From: Utricularia gibba
Taxonomy: Eukaryota; Streptophyta; Magnoliopsida; Lamiales; Lentibulariaceae
Reading direction: 5' to 3'
DNA length: 64,000 nucleotides
Assembly: GCA_002189035.1 (NCBI GenBank)
Contig: NEEC01000026.1
Span: forward strand, 558,001 to 622,000
In this document: positions 48,291-60,301 of the stretch, piece after piece
How positions within the stretch are numbered: the stretch's first letter is position 1
Layout: every line of letters begins with the position of its first letter
The notes under the pieces: generated by a model
What the model was told of the DNA's origin: nothing
Databases searched by the model: none
Seen by the model: only the letters and a program-made list of their open reading frames with translations
Made by a program: the position numbers and the translations under genes

Positions 48291-51098
48291 GGTTGAAACT
48301 GAAAGCGACACCGAAACCTGGTTTGGTAGATGGAAATGGGAGCCTTGTGTACAAGAGTGCCACCTTCACACTTCTTTATTAAGGGTGTCTCTGGTAAGTA
48401 TATATTCTTTGGTCTAGTGATTTTATTTAAGACTATGTTTCATAGGTTAACCAGATTCTACTCATTTTGTTCAAGAATACTATCTAGTATTCTCGTCTTG
48501 ATTATTTGGTATATCTTTAAATGAAGGGTTTGAGTTATATTACTGCTTTTTCATTAGGTTTAATCGAAAAGTATTATAAATGAACGGCTAATGTGATTGT
48601 AGTTTATCTAATAAATCCTAAAGTACATCAACCTTTTACTTAAAGCATCTTTGAAGTATAATCAATCATATTTGATAAGTAAAGCATAACTTCATACATG
48701 TAAATCGAAGAAAATATCTTAATTATAAGGAAAAAAGTCATCTGAGGCAAAGTGTTCAATAAACTAAACATAAAGTGAAATGTTATGTTTCTCGTTTGGT
48801 ACTGTTCACTGTATGTAACAATAACGTTGAATTGAGTTTCAATGTATCCTTTTCACGTTGAAGGTTTTTTCTTCCAGAAAAATCATCTTCCTCTTCATTC
48901 ATTTCTTATGTTCTTCCTAATCATTCATCATTCTATTGTTTTTCGAAGCTCCAAAATATCTCCCTCTCTCCTCTTCTATTTTTTTCATGTGAGTATTGTT
49001 TTTGATATCCCTAATGTTCTTATCTTGAATTTTCAAATTGCAGGTGACAAGACAATGTTTTTTTGTCCGCCGTCAGATATTGCACCCCTCTTGACTTGAT
49101 CCACATATTTTTGAATTCGATCTGCTGCTAATTTTGATGCTAAGACTCAATTAAACATCAAATATACTGGACTAATCAAAGTATTTAGTTCATGTTTGCA
49201 CATAAACATGAAAATAGCCTAAATAACACTTAAAACATGAAAAACTATATAAACACACTTTAAATCCTAACAAAACATGATAATTTTGTATTATAAAATA
49301 CTAAAAAATATGTGTCTATCACTATGAATTCAGCTTTTGAGTCCTATTCTATGATTATTGATTAGGGCCAAAACCAATCTTATTCAAAGTGAAGAATCCA
49401 AGATTGGGATCAATTATATCCTTCAATTCTCATACAAGCATTGGACGTTACTATTACTCAAACTTTGAAAAGTGGCAAAATTGATTTCTATCAATTACTG
49501 TTCATCTTAATTGTTTTAACAATTTAGTATAATTATTTCTTAATAATTGTTACAATTATTCCCCAATATTTTTTAAATTAACATAATTGGTTCTTAAGAA
49601 TTTGGTGCTTACTATTCACACAAACAACTTGAGATAAATGGTCTTTATTATTTGATATAATTGGCATAACTAGTTCTAGCTATTTATGTATTTGATAAAA
49701 TTAGTCTCTCCAATATTATTTACACAATTTTTATATTTTAAAATGATACTTATTCACACTTGCCATATTTAATAGAAGAGTCACACTCTATAATAACAAA
49801 GACATCACAAAAGTTAAATTTGATCAAACTATGTAAAATCGTAAACCAAATCCATCCATTTTATAAAAAATAGAAAAAATAGTATATTACTATTACAAAA
49901 CTATAATGTAAACCATTATCATTCACGGCTCACTGATGTTGTCAATATTGGAACTTCGAAGATAACTTCAATCATCAATCATATGTTGATGTTGAAATAA
50001 AATTCTTATTAACATGAGTAATGAGTGTACTAAGAAAGATTATGTTAAAACTATATGATATTCATACAATATATACATGAATTTTTATTAAAAATCATCA
50101 ATATATACTAAATTTCTTTCTGGTCAAACTAGTCGTTGGCCCGGTGTGTTGCCAATGGCTAGCAATATTTATTTTAATATCTCTTAACATGTTTTATATT
50201 TTTTTAATCTTATTTGGGTTTTGTGATATTAATCAAAAAATTATTGATAATCACATTTTTTGTTGTTAATGTTTTTTAAAAAAAACAATGACCATTGGAT
50301 GACTTGGTTACATTTAATGAATATTTTAAATCGAACCAATGATTCGACGATTCCTAATACATTGAACTGAACTGAAATCATATGGTTCCGATTCTGGAAC
50401 CATACACATGCCCATGGCCCAAAACCGAACCAAAAGCATGGTTTGGTTTGAACCACGATTCTGATTTCAATCGATCGTACCTCTAGTGACAGTTTACAAC
50501 ACACTCAACAACCTCACACGACAATGCTCTGCAATATCTTATGATACCTCGTAAACATATTCTACATTAAAGAAAATAAAAAATATAGAAAATTATAGTG
50601 GTAAGTGTAAAGATTATTAATATAATGATAAAGTACATAAAAACTTGAATATTAGTTTTAAATTTTGATTACACAGATGATAGTAATCCTTCTTAGATGA
50701 TTTTCTAACATGCATCTATAAAAACTTGAATGGACTATAAGATGATTATATGAGTGATGAAAGAGGACCTTATTTCACATATCACAATGATTTCCATTGT
50801 TTGTTCATATGTTAATCCAATATAATAGGATTTGAAAGAAATTATTATAACAATAAATTAATACATCAATATATTTTATTATATACACGTATCGATATGA
50901 CTATTATTATAATATATATATAATTTATACATGTTTATCATAAATAGTAAATTTTCAAAATAGAATGTAATGAGTATACTCATGTCCCCAATCGAATACA
51001 TCATTAATGTCATTCGAATAACAATTAAAGTACTGATTGTACTCATCAATTCATTGGTGCTCGATATGGCACTGGTCCTACTCCACATACAATGGGAA
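48291..51098. other. AT-rich spacer with a possible family B LTR fragment
   Basis: No gene is supported. About 49030-49321 read on the minus strand starts TGATAGACACATATTTTTTAG, close to the family B start TGATAACACATATTTTTGAG, so it may be a truncated inverted LTR. 50320-50490 has GGTTCGGTTT/AAACCGAACC-like motifs resembling subterminal hAT repeats but without findable ends. Confidence 0.4.
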
Positions 51099-51648
51099 TG
51101 ATGAGGTTTAAATCCAATTTGGTTAATCGGCTACTGAAAGGAGAGCCAAAAGGTGTCCTGACAGTCTGGCACAGGCCGACAGACCGATAAATGTTAGAGT
51201 TGTCAGCATTGGCCGTTTTGGAAAGTCTGACAAATAGCCGAATTACAGCAATGACAGAAGCAGTCGGTAGTTATCTGAAAGCAGGACTGCAATACAGGCA
51301 ACATGCGCAGAAAGTAGGTGACATCTATAGAATTCAGAATTCAGTTAGACCAACCTCTCCTATAAATGTAAGAAATTCTATAGAGGAAATGGTTGGATTT
51401 CAAGCCCTCTGACTTGTATCTTTTCTCCATCTCCATCTAGTGAAGTCACTTTACTGCGAGCTCCAATAGCTCCGTGGTTTTTTTTATTCCTTAACAATTT
51501 CCGCGTAAAAATCCCTTGTCTTCTTTCATTTCTATTGATCACATTGCAATGCACAACTCGTAAGAATCTGAATCGGATAGGACATGTTCGATTGTATTCT
51601 TGAACCGAAAATCGAACTCCACCCTCTTGCCGGTTTTTGACCACAACA
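51099..51648 (+). mobile_element. solo LTR, gypsy LTR family A, third copy
   Basis: 550 bp starting TGATGAGGTTTAAATCC and ending CCACAACA, flanked by GGGAA (51094-51098) and GGGAC (51649-51653), 4 of 5 matching. It shares with 6594-7120 and 17215-17755 the TATA box (CTATAAATG here), CTTTTCTCCATCTCCATCTAG-type block and GAGCTCCAATAGCTCC. No internal sequence is attached. Confidence 0.88.
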
Positions 51649-52210
51649 GGGACGTTAGCTATAGAGACCAACCCAAATAGGAAATCATATAAATATTCGT
51701 TGATATCTATGGCATTGTTATCACGAGGATGAAAATATGCAATTTGTTCACTATAAGATAAAGTGAACATGGCAATAAGAAGGTTAATATACAACCTACG
51801 TTTGTAAAATAGGACTCATTAGATTGATGAATCCCTTATTCGTGAGTATTCTATAAATAGCGTATTTCAAGTGTTGTAGTTAGGATACTATGGAAAGCTA
51901 ACCAAGTGTTAGTAGCAACATTTCAAATATGATAGCCATGCAAATAAGCTTAGACTTGAGGTCAACAAAGTTATCTTGATCTTAAGTTTGCATTTTCGCT
52001 CATTACTAATGACAATCGAAGTATTTGAGTAGGTCATTGAGTGTTAGTGTTTAAATGCAATTATAAGTTTGATACATCAGAAAGACACACACTCATATTC
52101 TAATATCAAATAAGATATAAGTATGATGAAAATTGTTCATTGCATTTTGGCTGGCCATAGAAAGACTCATCAATTCACCTTATTATTGTTACATCATGGG
52201 AATCATGATA
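51649..52210. other. spacer between two LTR copies
   Basis: AT-rich; no gene or element with clear ends. Confidence 0.5.
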
Positions 52211-52212
52211 TG

Positions 52213-54095
52213 TTGTTAGAGATCACTCATGATCGATAATGATGGATTTGATTAATTAAGAATTAATTAATGAAATCCATTATTACGGCATTGATTGATA
52301 CAATTACATGAATTGAAATCCATTATTACGGCATTGAAATCCTATAGGGTCACACACAATCGTGGAGCCACTCATCGATACAAAATATAATGATACAATT
52401 ACATGAAATATAATTGGTAATGTATATAAATTAAATATAGAGTTATTTTAAGATTAATATTGATTAAACTCAAAATAAAAGATTTGATATATATAAGATT
52501 TGGAACATATATATATCTTCACAAGATAAGATCTTTACGAAAATTTGATTAGATATGTTACCAAATATCTATCAAAAAGATTCGATCTGCAGATATTTTG
52601 ATATCTTTGTTCTCTTTAAAATTGATCCGCAAGGGAGCGATTTTTTCTACTAGCACCTGAGGAGATGGACCATCATTATGCTGCCTTGAGAAGGTTATCG
52701 ACGGAGTGCTTCACGTGTGGATATCTGATAACACATATTTTTGAGTGTTTAGGAGTAGAAAAATGTCTAATATTTTGTCACAAAACTCAAGTTCTAGCAT
52801 GAATTTCTATGCTTTTGCAACTAGTACTGCAATCGCATGTTTTATTCCTAGTTAGGACTAAATCATGATTTAGTCCAACCTTAGTTTTAATTGTTTCCTA
52901 GAGCAATGCAGCAATTGTCGGCCAATTCAATTTCCTAGAAGCCAAAAAGAGCACAGTGAAATTATAAAGTATATGGACAAAAAACTAAAGAAAGTACAAT
53001 CAAATATTAAGGAAGAGAAGAAAATGATTTTGAAAATAATGAGGAAATAGAAAATATCTTCCCATTGAAGAACACGAAAAACAGTGGTGGGAGGGGAGAT
53101 TTGGAAGGAGAGAGTAGCACAACCATGGAGGACGAAGAAGATGAAATCATGATCCAAGCTCTACTTTGATGATTTTCTTCCGTTCTTGAAAAATACTATT
53201 CCTAACTTAGAATAGTTTTAGCTTTACTACATGACCCATTTGCCTTTTCTATTTCTATTATGTACTGCTTGCTGTTGTTTAATTTTGAGACCAGAATGTT
53301 GCTTGTGATATGTTATGAAAACGTTTTTCTTTTCTTTATCATGAGTGGCTAAATACTTAGAGGAGTGCCTTAGGGTCAAAGGGATGTAATGTACTAATCA
53401 ATCATTTGACCTTGTTAATTATAGATCATACCACTTCCTTATCAAATCAAGATAGATTCAGTAGAGGGAAGTAATGATATTCCTCTTAACAACCCTAATT
53501 AGAGGTAGAGCAAAGATTAAAAAAAACAAGGGTTTGGATAGATCTAGACTTTTGCTTGTTAGATGTATGATTTATGGTGTATGTGAGGTTATTTTAATGA
53601 TAAGCATACAAGCTCTAGGAGTCTCAAGGCGCCACCAATTTCATCTTCGAAACAACCGAGTTCAAAAGTTTGTTACTTTTATTTATCGTATTCTATCGTA
53701 GTTCTGTCTTAGTCCTAATTAAAACCAAATTTATCAACGTGACATTGATTACATGCATTGATAATCACATGACAAGCACCTGCTCTTCATGTTCAACCCT
53801 AATCATTATGCTCATAATTGTATCATGCTTGAATGTATGTTAGATTATAAATTTATGTGATAGGAAAATTTGCAATTTAATGACATTACATATTTTTTGT
53901 TTATCAATATCATAGAGGCCATCTATTGTTGGCGGTTGGTGAACAATGGAGTGCACTGAAAGGTATTCTCACAATCTCCATATCTGATGTATATCGTATT
54001 CCAAGATCTGTGGTTTGGGTTTCTCAAAAAGTTTTAAATTCCGTTGCTTTTCTGACATAAGATGTTTACGAGAAACCTAACAATGCTATCAGTAC
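52213..54095 (+). mobile_element. copia LTR with PBS remnant, split by a younger insertion
   Basis: The parts 52213-52725 and 53912-54082 form one LTR homologous to the copia LTR at 18331-18579 (shared GAGAAGGTTATCGACGGAGTG left of the break; CATAGAGGCC, TTGGCGGTTGGTGAACAA and TACGAGAAACC right of it). It probably starts TGTTAGAGATC and ends CCTAACA. A decayed primer binding site TGCTATCAGTAC follows at 54084-54095. The left end is inferred only from the TGTTAG/CTAACA symmetry. Confidence 0.78.
52726..53906 (+). mobile_element. solo LTR, family B, nested in the copia LTR
   Basis: 1181 bp starting TGATAACACATA and ending TTGTTTATCA, with perfect 5-bp target repeats ATATC at 52721-52725 and 53907-53911. 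The uninterrupted reference at 18400 reads GTGGATACCATAGAGG, which shows exactly what was split. The interior carries GGAGTGCCTTAGGGT in common with 22966-24336. Confidence 0.93.
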
Positions 54096-56440
54096 TTTCT
54101 TCAAGGTATCGAAGACGAGAGGCTTCTACCAATTTTATGTACAAATGACCCCAATGTCTATGTAATTCACCTCGGGTAACTAAAAATGAAGTATTCACAT
54201 ATATACAATAATTATTTCTAATTCTTACGATAGTGATACATACCTAACAAAATATGATGCATGAAGCGTATGTACCGAAGAAGTGTTTCATCATTAGCTA
54301 TGGATTGTGCCTATAACTTCCATCGCATAAATTCTATAAAGCACATTTATAGAAAAATGGAAACTAAAGGTAATACATACCAACCTTGACAATCATGCAG
54401 TGACATCAAAATAGATAAAATATAATTACAGAAATCTTGAAAGGATACCCAATAAACACTACATCGACAAAATTAATCAGAAAGGATTATATAAGTTACA
54501 ATGAAAATTAAATGACTCCCAAGCAATCCCATTATCTATCCACCCTAAGACTTGCTATCTCTATCATGAATGACATGGGCAAACAAGTCATTCACAGCTA
54601 AAACAAGTAACTTTATCACCCATTGCATGGGTTGGGGAGCACAAGTAGCAAACTTATCTCTTTACTCGTAGCTCTCTTTGGTCTACGATTAACAGAACAT
54701 CTGATAGGCTTTATCAAGTTTCATATACTTCTTCATCAACTTCTTGATCGTATGCCTCCAAATCCCATTGTAGTCACTGGATATCAAATTAAAAAGAATC
54801 AATCTTTGGTGACATATTGTTGGATGGCTCCAAGTCACCCAAATCAATGAACCTGATGATAACATCGAGGATCATGAATGTATTAAAGGCACACCCTCAT
54901 AAGCTTATATTTACAATTTGAATCATCAACAAATCATTTAAAATTTGAACTCAAATATAAATAACACATAAAATCACATATCCTCATAATAAGTGTTCAT
55001 CATAGATATCATGTATTAAAGGCACACCCCTCATAAGCTTATACCTACAATTTGAATCATCAACAAATCATTTAAAATTTGAACTCAAATATGAATAACA
55101 CATAAAATCACATATCCTCATAATAAGTGTTCATCATAGATATCATGTCCACCATATAACCCTTAGATACTAAATTGATAACAATAAATCATGGGTCTCT
55201 CTGTTATATACACTCATACCTATGAGACAACATATGAAAGTAACCCAAATATACATTAAAATTAAAATAGACCCACCCCTATTATATGTATTCACGCTCA
55301 TATAAGATTTTTCATCCCCACCCACCTTACAAACACCATAACCCATGCCTATATGCTACTTTCCAAAATTGTTATACAAGAACAATTTATGTCATAACCC
55401 ACACCCATATAATACTTTTTTATGCTCAACTCACCATTCATACATAGATTATGCCATAACCCACACATGTATACTACATTTTGAAATTGCTATATGGGCG
55501 GAGGTTATAGTATAATTCATGCCTGTAACAATTTTTATGAAGTTTTGGTATCATACCCTCTAACATACTATTGTGGGTTATGACATAACTTATACTCATG
55601 TGTCATTAGTAAAGGCTATATACAATAACCCATGCCCCTATGCCATTTTTTAGTATGCAATTTTTTTAAAATTTAAAAATAATAGCCTTAATTTAAGTTC
55701 AAATATATCATATTATTATTTGTGTAACTAATATTAGGAGGAAAAATTAAAAAGAAAAAAAATAATTATAAATATAGTTATTTGTATTACATTTTATTCT
55801 AGTTTCTACTAAATGTATATTTTTTTCGTTTATAATTTTTTTTAAAAAAATACAAGTTTAAACAAATAAAAAAAACTTATATTTTACTCACAAATACAAT
55901 TCTCACCACAAAAATACATCTAACTGAGAATACTAATTAAAAAGAGAACTATTTGCCCAATGTTTGTCAAATCAAACTTTTTACAAATAAGAAATTTGCA
56001 TAGGATTGTTTTACTAATTAAACCCACTACAATACTCCTGCCGTTAACCTAAATATTGTGGACGGTTGAATTATTCCATCATGACCAATCATTGTATGTA
56101 GTGCTTCATCGATTCTTCATAAATTTGGTATGATTTATTCAATAATGCTACTGTTAAAATTTAAAAAATAATAGAAAGTATAATATAGTTTAAATTATTA
56201 ATTTAATCTATATTTATACATAAAAATACATATAGTATTAAAATTATCAAAATATTAAAAATCCTAATTAAAACATATAATTTCATATTCTTAAACTACC
56301 TCCAAAAAATATGTCATCACATGTTCTCCCAATTGATATTTGATGGAATTTTCGTTTTTAGCTAACTACTATGCTCTTGCCTTATATGAAGACAGCGGAT
56401 ATTCCATCAGCGTTTTAAAAACTGCATTCATACCCATCAT
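54096..56440. other. AT-rich spacer upstream of the terpene synthase
   Basis: Holds a tandem duplication (listed separately) and, at about 55200-55650, several loosely spaced repeats of CATAACCCAYRCC/TATATG-like words. From 55650 to 56350 it is extremely AT-rich. No gene. Confidence 0.5.
54878..55145. repeat. 133-bp tandem duplication
   Basis: Units 54878-55010 and 55011-55145, both starting ATGTATTAAAGGCACACCC, differ by only a few bases. Confidence 0.93.
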
Positions 56441-56705
56441 CTTACATTATTTGCATTATAAAATATTCACTATAAATTTGGTTTTCTCCCAATATTTTTC
56501 TTTCTTTTACTATTTGTGACCCCCCACCAGCATACATTAGAAAAAAGAACGTCAACACAGAATGACCGACGTCTATTAAAATTTGCATTATTCTAATACC
56601 CTCGAGGGGCGCACATGCGTACAAAAAAAATTTGCAATAAGGAGCGGAGTGCAGTTGAGAGAACACCTTGTGCACAAAAAACACTGCTTCGGCGCCTATC
56701 CGTCT

Positions 56706-59244
56706 ATGTCTCCTTTTCAGTTGTCGAGAATGGCCTTCGAAAAATGCTTACCGTCCTGGCGTTCGCCAGCACCTTCGCTAGCTCCTCCTTATTTGTCCTC
56801 TATCCCTACAGCCTCGCGGAGCCATTCTTTCATCATCCGCATGTCATCATCATCTTCTTCTTCTCCCACACGGGTTTCCGTCACCGGCAACGATGCGCTT
56901 TTGCAGTATGTCGGCTGGTCTCCTACTGTAAGTCATGTACCTCTCTCTAATCGCTTCTCTTCTTAAAAAAAGAGACTTGATATGTTTTCCGTTGTTCAGG
57001 TGTTTCCCCTTGAGAAGGACGTGAATACAGAAAGGAGAGATTACTTGTTGGAGAAAACTGCAAAGAAGCTGCGAACCAACAAGGAATCAGTTGAGAAGCT
57101 TCAAATGATTGACACCATCCAACGACTGGGTGTCGGATACTATCTCGAGGATGATATCAACGCTGCGTTGAGAGCTGAATTATCACATGGCTTCTGTGGG
57201 GCCGATAATCTGTTCACTACAGCTCTACGCTTCCGCCTACTCCGTCACAATGGATTTCAAGTGAAATCTGGTGATATTTATGCTATCTGTTTCTTCATTT
57301 GTCGACATGAATATGAACCCAGGGTATTCATGTTCTCTTAACAGATGTATTCGACAACTTCACTGATGGAAACGGTAAACTCCCGCAGTCTATGGCTGGG
57401 GACGTTATGGGTCTGCTAAGCTTGTACGAGGCATCGTACACGGGTGCTCATGGGGAAACTTTACTAGATGAAGCTAGAGGATTCACCAGAGCCAATCTCC
57501 AACGGAAGCTTCCAGAGCTCCCGCTGCTACTTCAGGAGGAAGTGGCTCAAGCATTGGAGGTTCCTAGGCATCTGAGGATGGCGCGGCTTGAGGCGCGACT
57601 GTTCATTGAGCGATACTCGAAACAAGAGGATCGTGATGACCAACTTTTGGAACTGGCGAAACTGGACTACGATAGGGTCCAAGTTCAACACCAGACTGAA
57701 CTCGCTGAAATCACAAGGTGAACGAATGTTTTTATTTATCACAAGGCTATGAAAAAGGTCTCACCTTTCAATACTCACGATATAAAGATTTGCATCAGTC
57801 AAAAATTGCCTTCTAAAGTCCTGCAGAAGTTGCGTAGCCACTCTATTAAATGGAAGAACTAGATTTCATTTGGTTCAAAAAGTCCAGGTTATTTAATTTT
57901 TGCAAGTTAGCTGAACTAGTGGAAATTGATACTAGCGTGTGTTTTCTTTTTTCCGTAAAACCGATTATAAATGTTAGATAAACAGCATATTCATATCCCA
58001 AAAGAAATAGGTTATATTTATGGAAAAAAGGTGCTGCCTACTCTTGATACCCACAGCACACAAATTTATGCTTCTACTAAGATTTCTTTTCTCGTCGTGG
58101 ATATTTCTGCATGTGAAGGTGGTGGAAACAACTTGGGCTGGTTGAGAAACTGCCCTTTGCAAGGGACAGACCGTTGGAGTGTTTTCTGTGGACAGTCGGG
58201 CTTCTGCCAGAGCCCAAGTACTCTCGATGTCGAATAGAATTGGCTAAAACAATAGCCATTCTTTTGGTGATTGACGACATATTTGACACCTACGGCAAAG
58301 TGGAAGAACTAGTCCTTTTCACGGATGCAATCACAAGGTAAAACTGATATCGAACTTCTGTTTCTTTTTAATTTATTTTAATTGCTTATGATAGATTGAA
58401 AGTATACTCGCACAGGTGGGATTTGAAAGCCATTGAGGGGCTACCCGAGTACATGAAGATATGTTACATGGCACTCTACAACACCACCAATGAAATATGC
58501 TACATTGTTCTCAAGGAAAATGGATGGAGCGTCCTCCCGTACCTCAAATCCTCTGTACGTGTCCCTAATATGTGCATACGTATTGCGGTTGCAGGTTGCA
58601 ACGTAACATTAACGAGTGGGATGTGCGGTGCAGTGGGTGGACATGATAGAGGGATTCATGGCGGAGGTGAAGTGGTTCAACGGCGGGAAGCGGCCGACCC
58701 TGGAGGAGTACATTGAAAATGGTGTGTCGACTGCAGGGGCCTACATGGCTTTGGTGCATCTCTTCTTTCTAATCGGTGAAGGCGTTACCGACCACAACGG
58801 CAGTTTGCTATTCAAGCCGTACCCGAAACTTTTCTCTGCAGCAGGCCGGATTCTCCGACTATGGGACGACCTTGGCACTGCCAAGGTATCTGAATCTCAT
58901 CATCAGTGACTTACCAAAGAAAACCCTGAGTAATAAAATCGATTCTATACGCAGGAGGAGCAAGAGCGTGGGGATCTTTCGTCCAGCATCGGTCTGGTAA
59001 TGGTGGAGGAGAATCTGCTGACGGAGGAGGAGGGGACAAATCGCATTTTGGAAAAGATTGAGGATCTGTGGAGGGATCTAAACGGAGAGATGCTAACGGA
59101 TCCGACAAAAGGATGCCCCTGTCGATAGTTAAAGTGGCACTCAATATGGCGAGAGCTTCACGAGTAGTGTACAAGCACGAGGACGCCTCCTATTTCTCCA
59201 GCGTCGACAACTATGTCAAGGATCTCTTTTTCACTAAATTCTAA
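56706..59244 (+). CDS. terpene synthase, TPS-g-like, one frameshift in last exon
   Basis: Class I terpene cyclase, likely plastid-targeted. Seven exons as in angiosperm TPS genes: 56706-56927, 57000-57270, 57345-57717, 58119-58337, 58416-58554, 58634-58885, 58955-59244. About 588 residues if one lost base is allowed for. The N-terminus is Ser/Pro-rich (transit peptide); ATG at 56730 is an alternative start. No RRx8W motif is seen. Other motifs: [14 protein letters not shown] (RDR), DDIFD metal box in [13 protein letters not shown], and the NSE/DTE-type [16 protein letters not shown]. Lack of RRx8W together with the sequence style suggests the TPS-g subfamily, which includes linalool and nerolidol synthases; product is a guess. 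In exon 7 the run AAAA at 59107-59110 is one base short, so the frame ends at 59128, while the other frame carries the expected [16 protein letters not shown] to VKDLFFTKF end at 59244. Confidence 0.88.
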
Positions 59245-59830
59245 ATAAAAAGGACGATTTATGACAACCCATATACTTTTAATCTAATTGTACGTCGTTC
59301 TTGTTGCCAAGCCATAAACCTCTTGAAAGCTAAATCAACTCTTAGGGAAAGCAATGCACCCCTTGACAAGATCAAGGCGGATACGAAAAACATGTGAGTG
59401 AAAGATCCAGATCCTAGGCTGAGCCAAAAAGGATACACGCCCAAGAAGGATAAGGTGTGCCTTAGAAGGAAGTATCAATAACCAAAAAGGGGCCTACCAT
59501 GAATAGAATAATGATAACTTCACAACGTATAGAAGACCCCCTTCTCCTCTAGTGTCGAGGAGTTTTTGCTTTCTGGAATTCTAAGCCCTTGTTGGCAGTA
59601 CCATAGCTTCAAGAAAGAAGCATCAACTTCTTTCCAAGTCCAAGGGGGATTTGGCGAAAATTGTGGCTTATCCTTACAATCAACGCCCTTTCACTCATTC
59701 TCAAAACCTTGAACTTAACAATCTGGTATTAGAGCGTATGGATGAACTCAAGGAAATGCTGATCAACATGATGGCTGATTTAAAAAGGGATATATCAAGT
59801 CTGCTGCGATCAGTAACTTAAAAAAAAAAA
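59245..59830 (+). mobile_element. LTR remnant with PBS and gag start
   Basis: The primer binding site TGGTATTAGAGC (59724-59735) follows an LTR-like end GAACTTAACA (to 59720). Then a short gag-like start MDELKEMLINMMADLKRDIS (59740-59800) breaks off. The LTR would occupy about 59262-59720, immediately after the terpene synthase stop. There is no 3' partner in the window. Confidence 0.6.
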
Positions 59831-60301
59831 ACTATTGAGAATAAAAATCTACAAAACATGTTCTCTTGAAATAAGCTTGTAAATTTGTAACGAGGATCAA
59901 ATTTGAGCATGTGAAAAACAAATAGAGCTGTATTATGTAACATTCATCATCCATCAATTAGCTCAGTGGTTTCAGGTGGTGTCCTGCAACGATCAGGACA
60001 AACACAATTATACGGTCACTCTTTAAACAAGCCGGATGTAACTTCTACCTTTTAAAACACTTGCACTGATCCCATACTTTCACTGCTGTAAGCTTCAACA
60101 AACCACTACAAACAAATGAATACACAAATGCAGCGTTTACATCGGTATATTGAGCAAAAAAGAACATTTTTCCGACCGCAGCTTCAAAAATTGTACAATA
60201 TACATTTTATTCAACCCCTAAGGTATGTGTCATGTAATGAAAAAACTCTATTAACTAGGAAGATTTACAACCTGAGAATATGGAAAGAGAACTTTCCATA
60301 A
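59831..60301. other. spacer, probable 3' UTR side of the CIPK gene
   Basis: No gene. It is downstream of the minus-strand CIPK gene, so it probably includes its 3' UTR. Confidence 0.5.

Noticed and set aside
48291-48311. Longer N-terminus of Mn-SOD
   Set aside because: The frame opens with GTG at 48311; the first ATG is at 48290 and gives a normal transit peptide.
48421-49326. TSD CTATG pairing for an inverted element ending at 49321
   Set aside because: The left CTATG is not followed by a TG end and the interval does not match family B along its length; the pairing is probably chance.
50320-50490. Second hAT element suggested by GGTTCGGTT-like words
   Set aside because: No matching terminal inverted repeats or 8-bp direct repeats were found.
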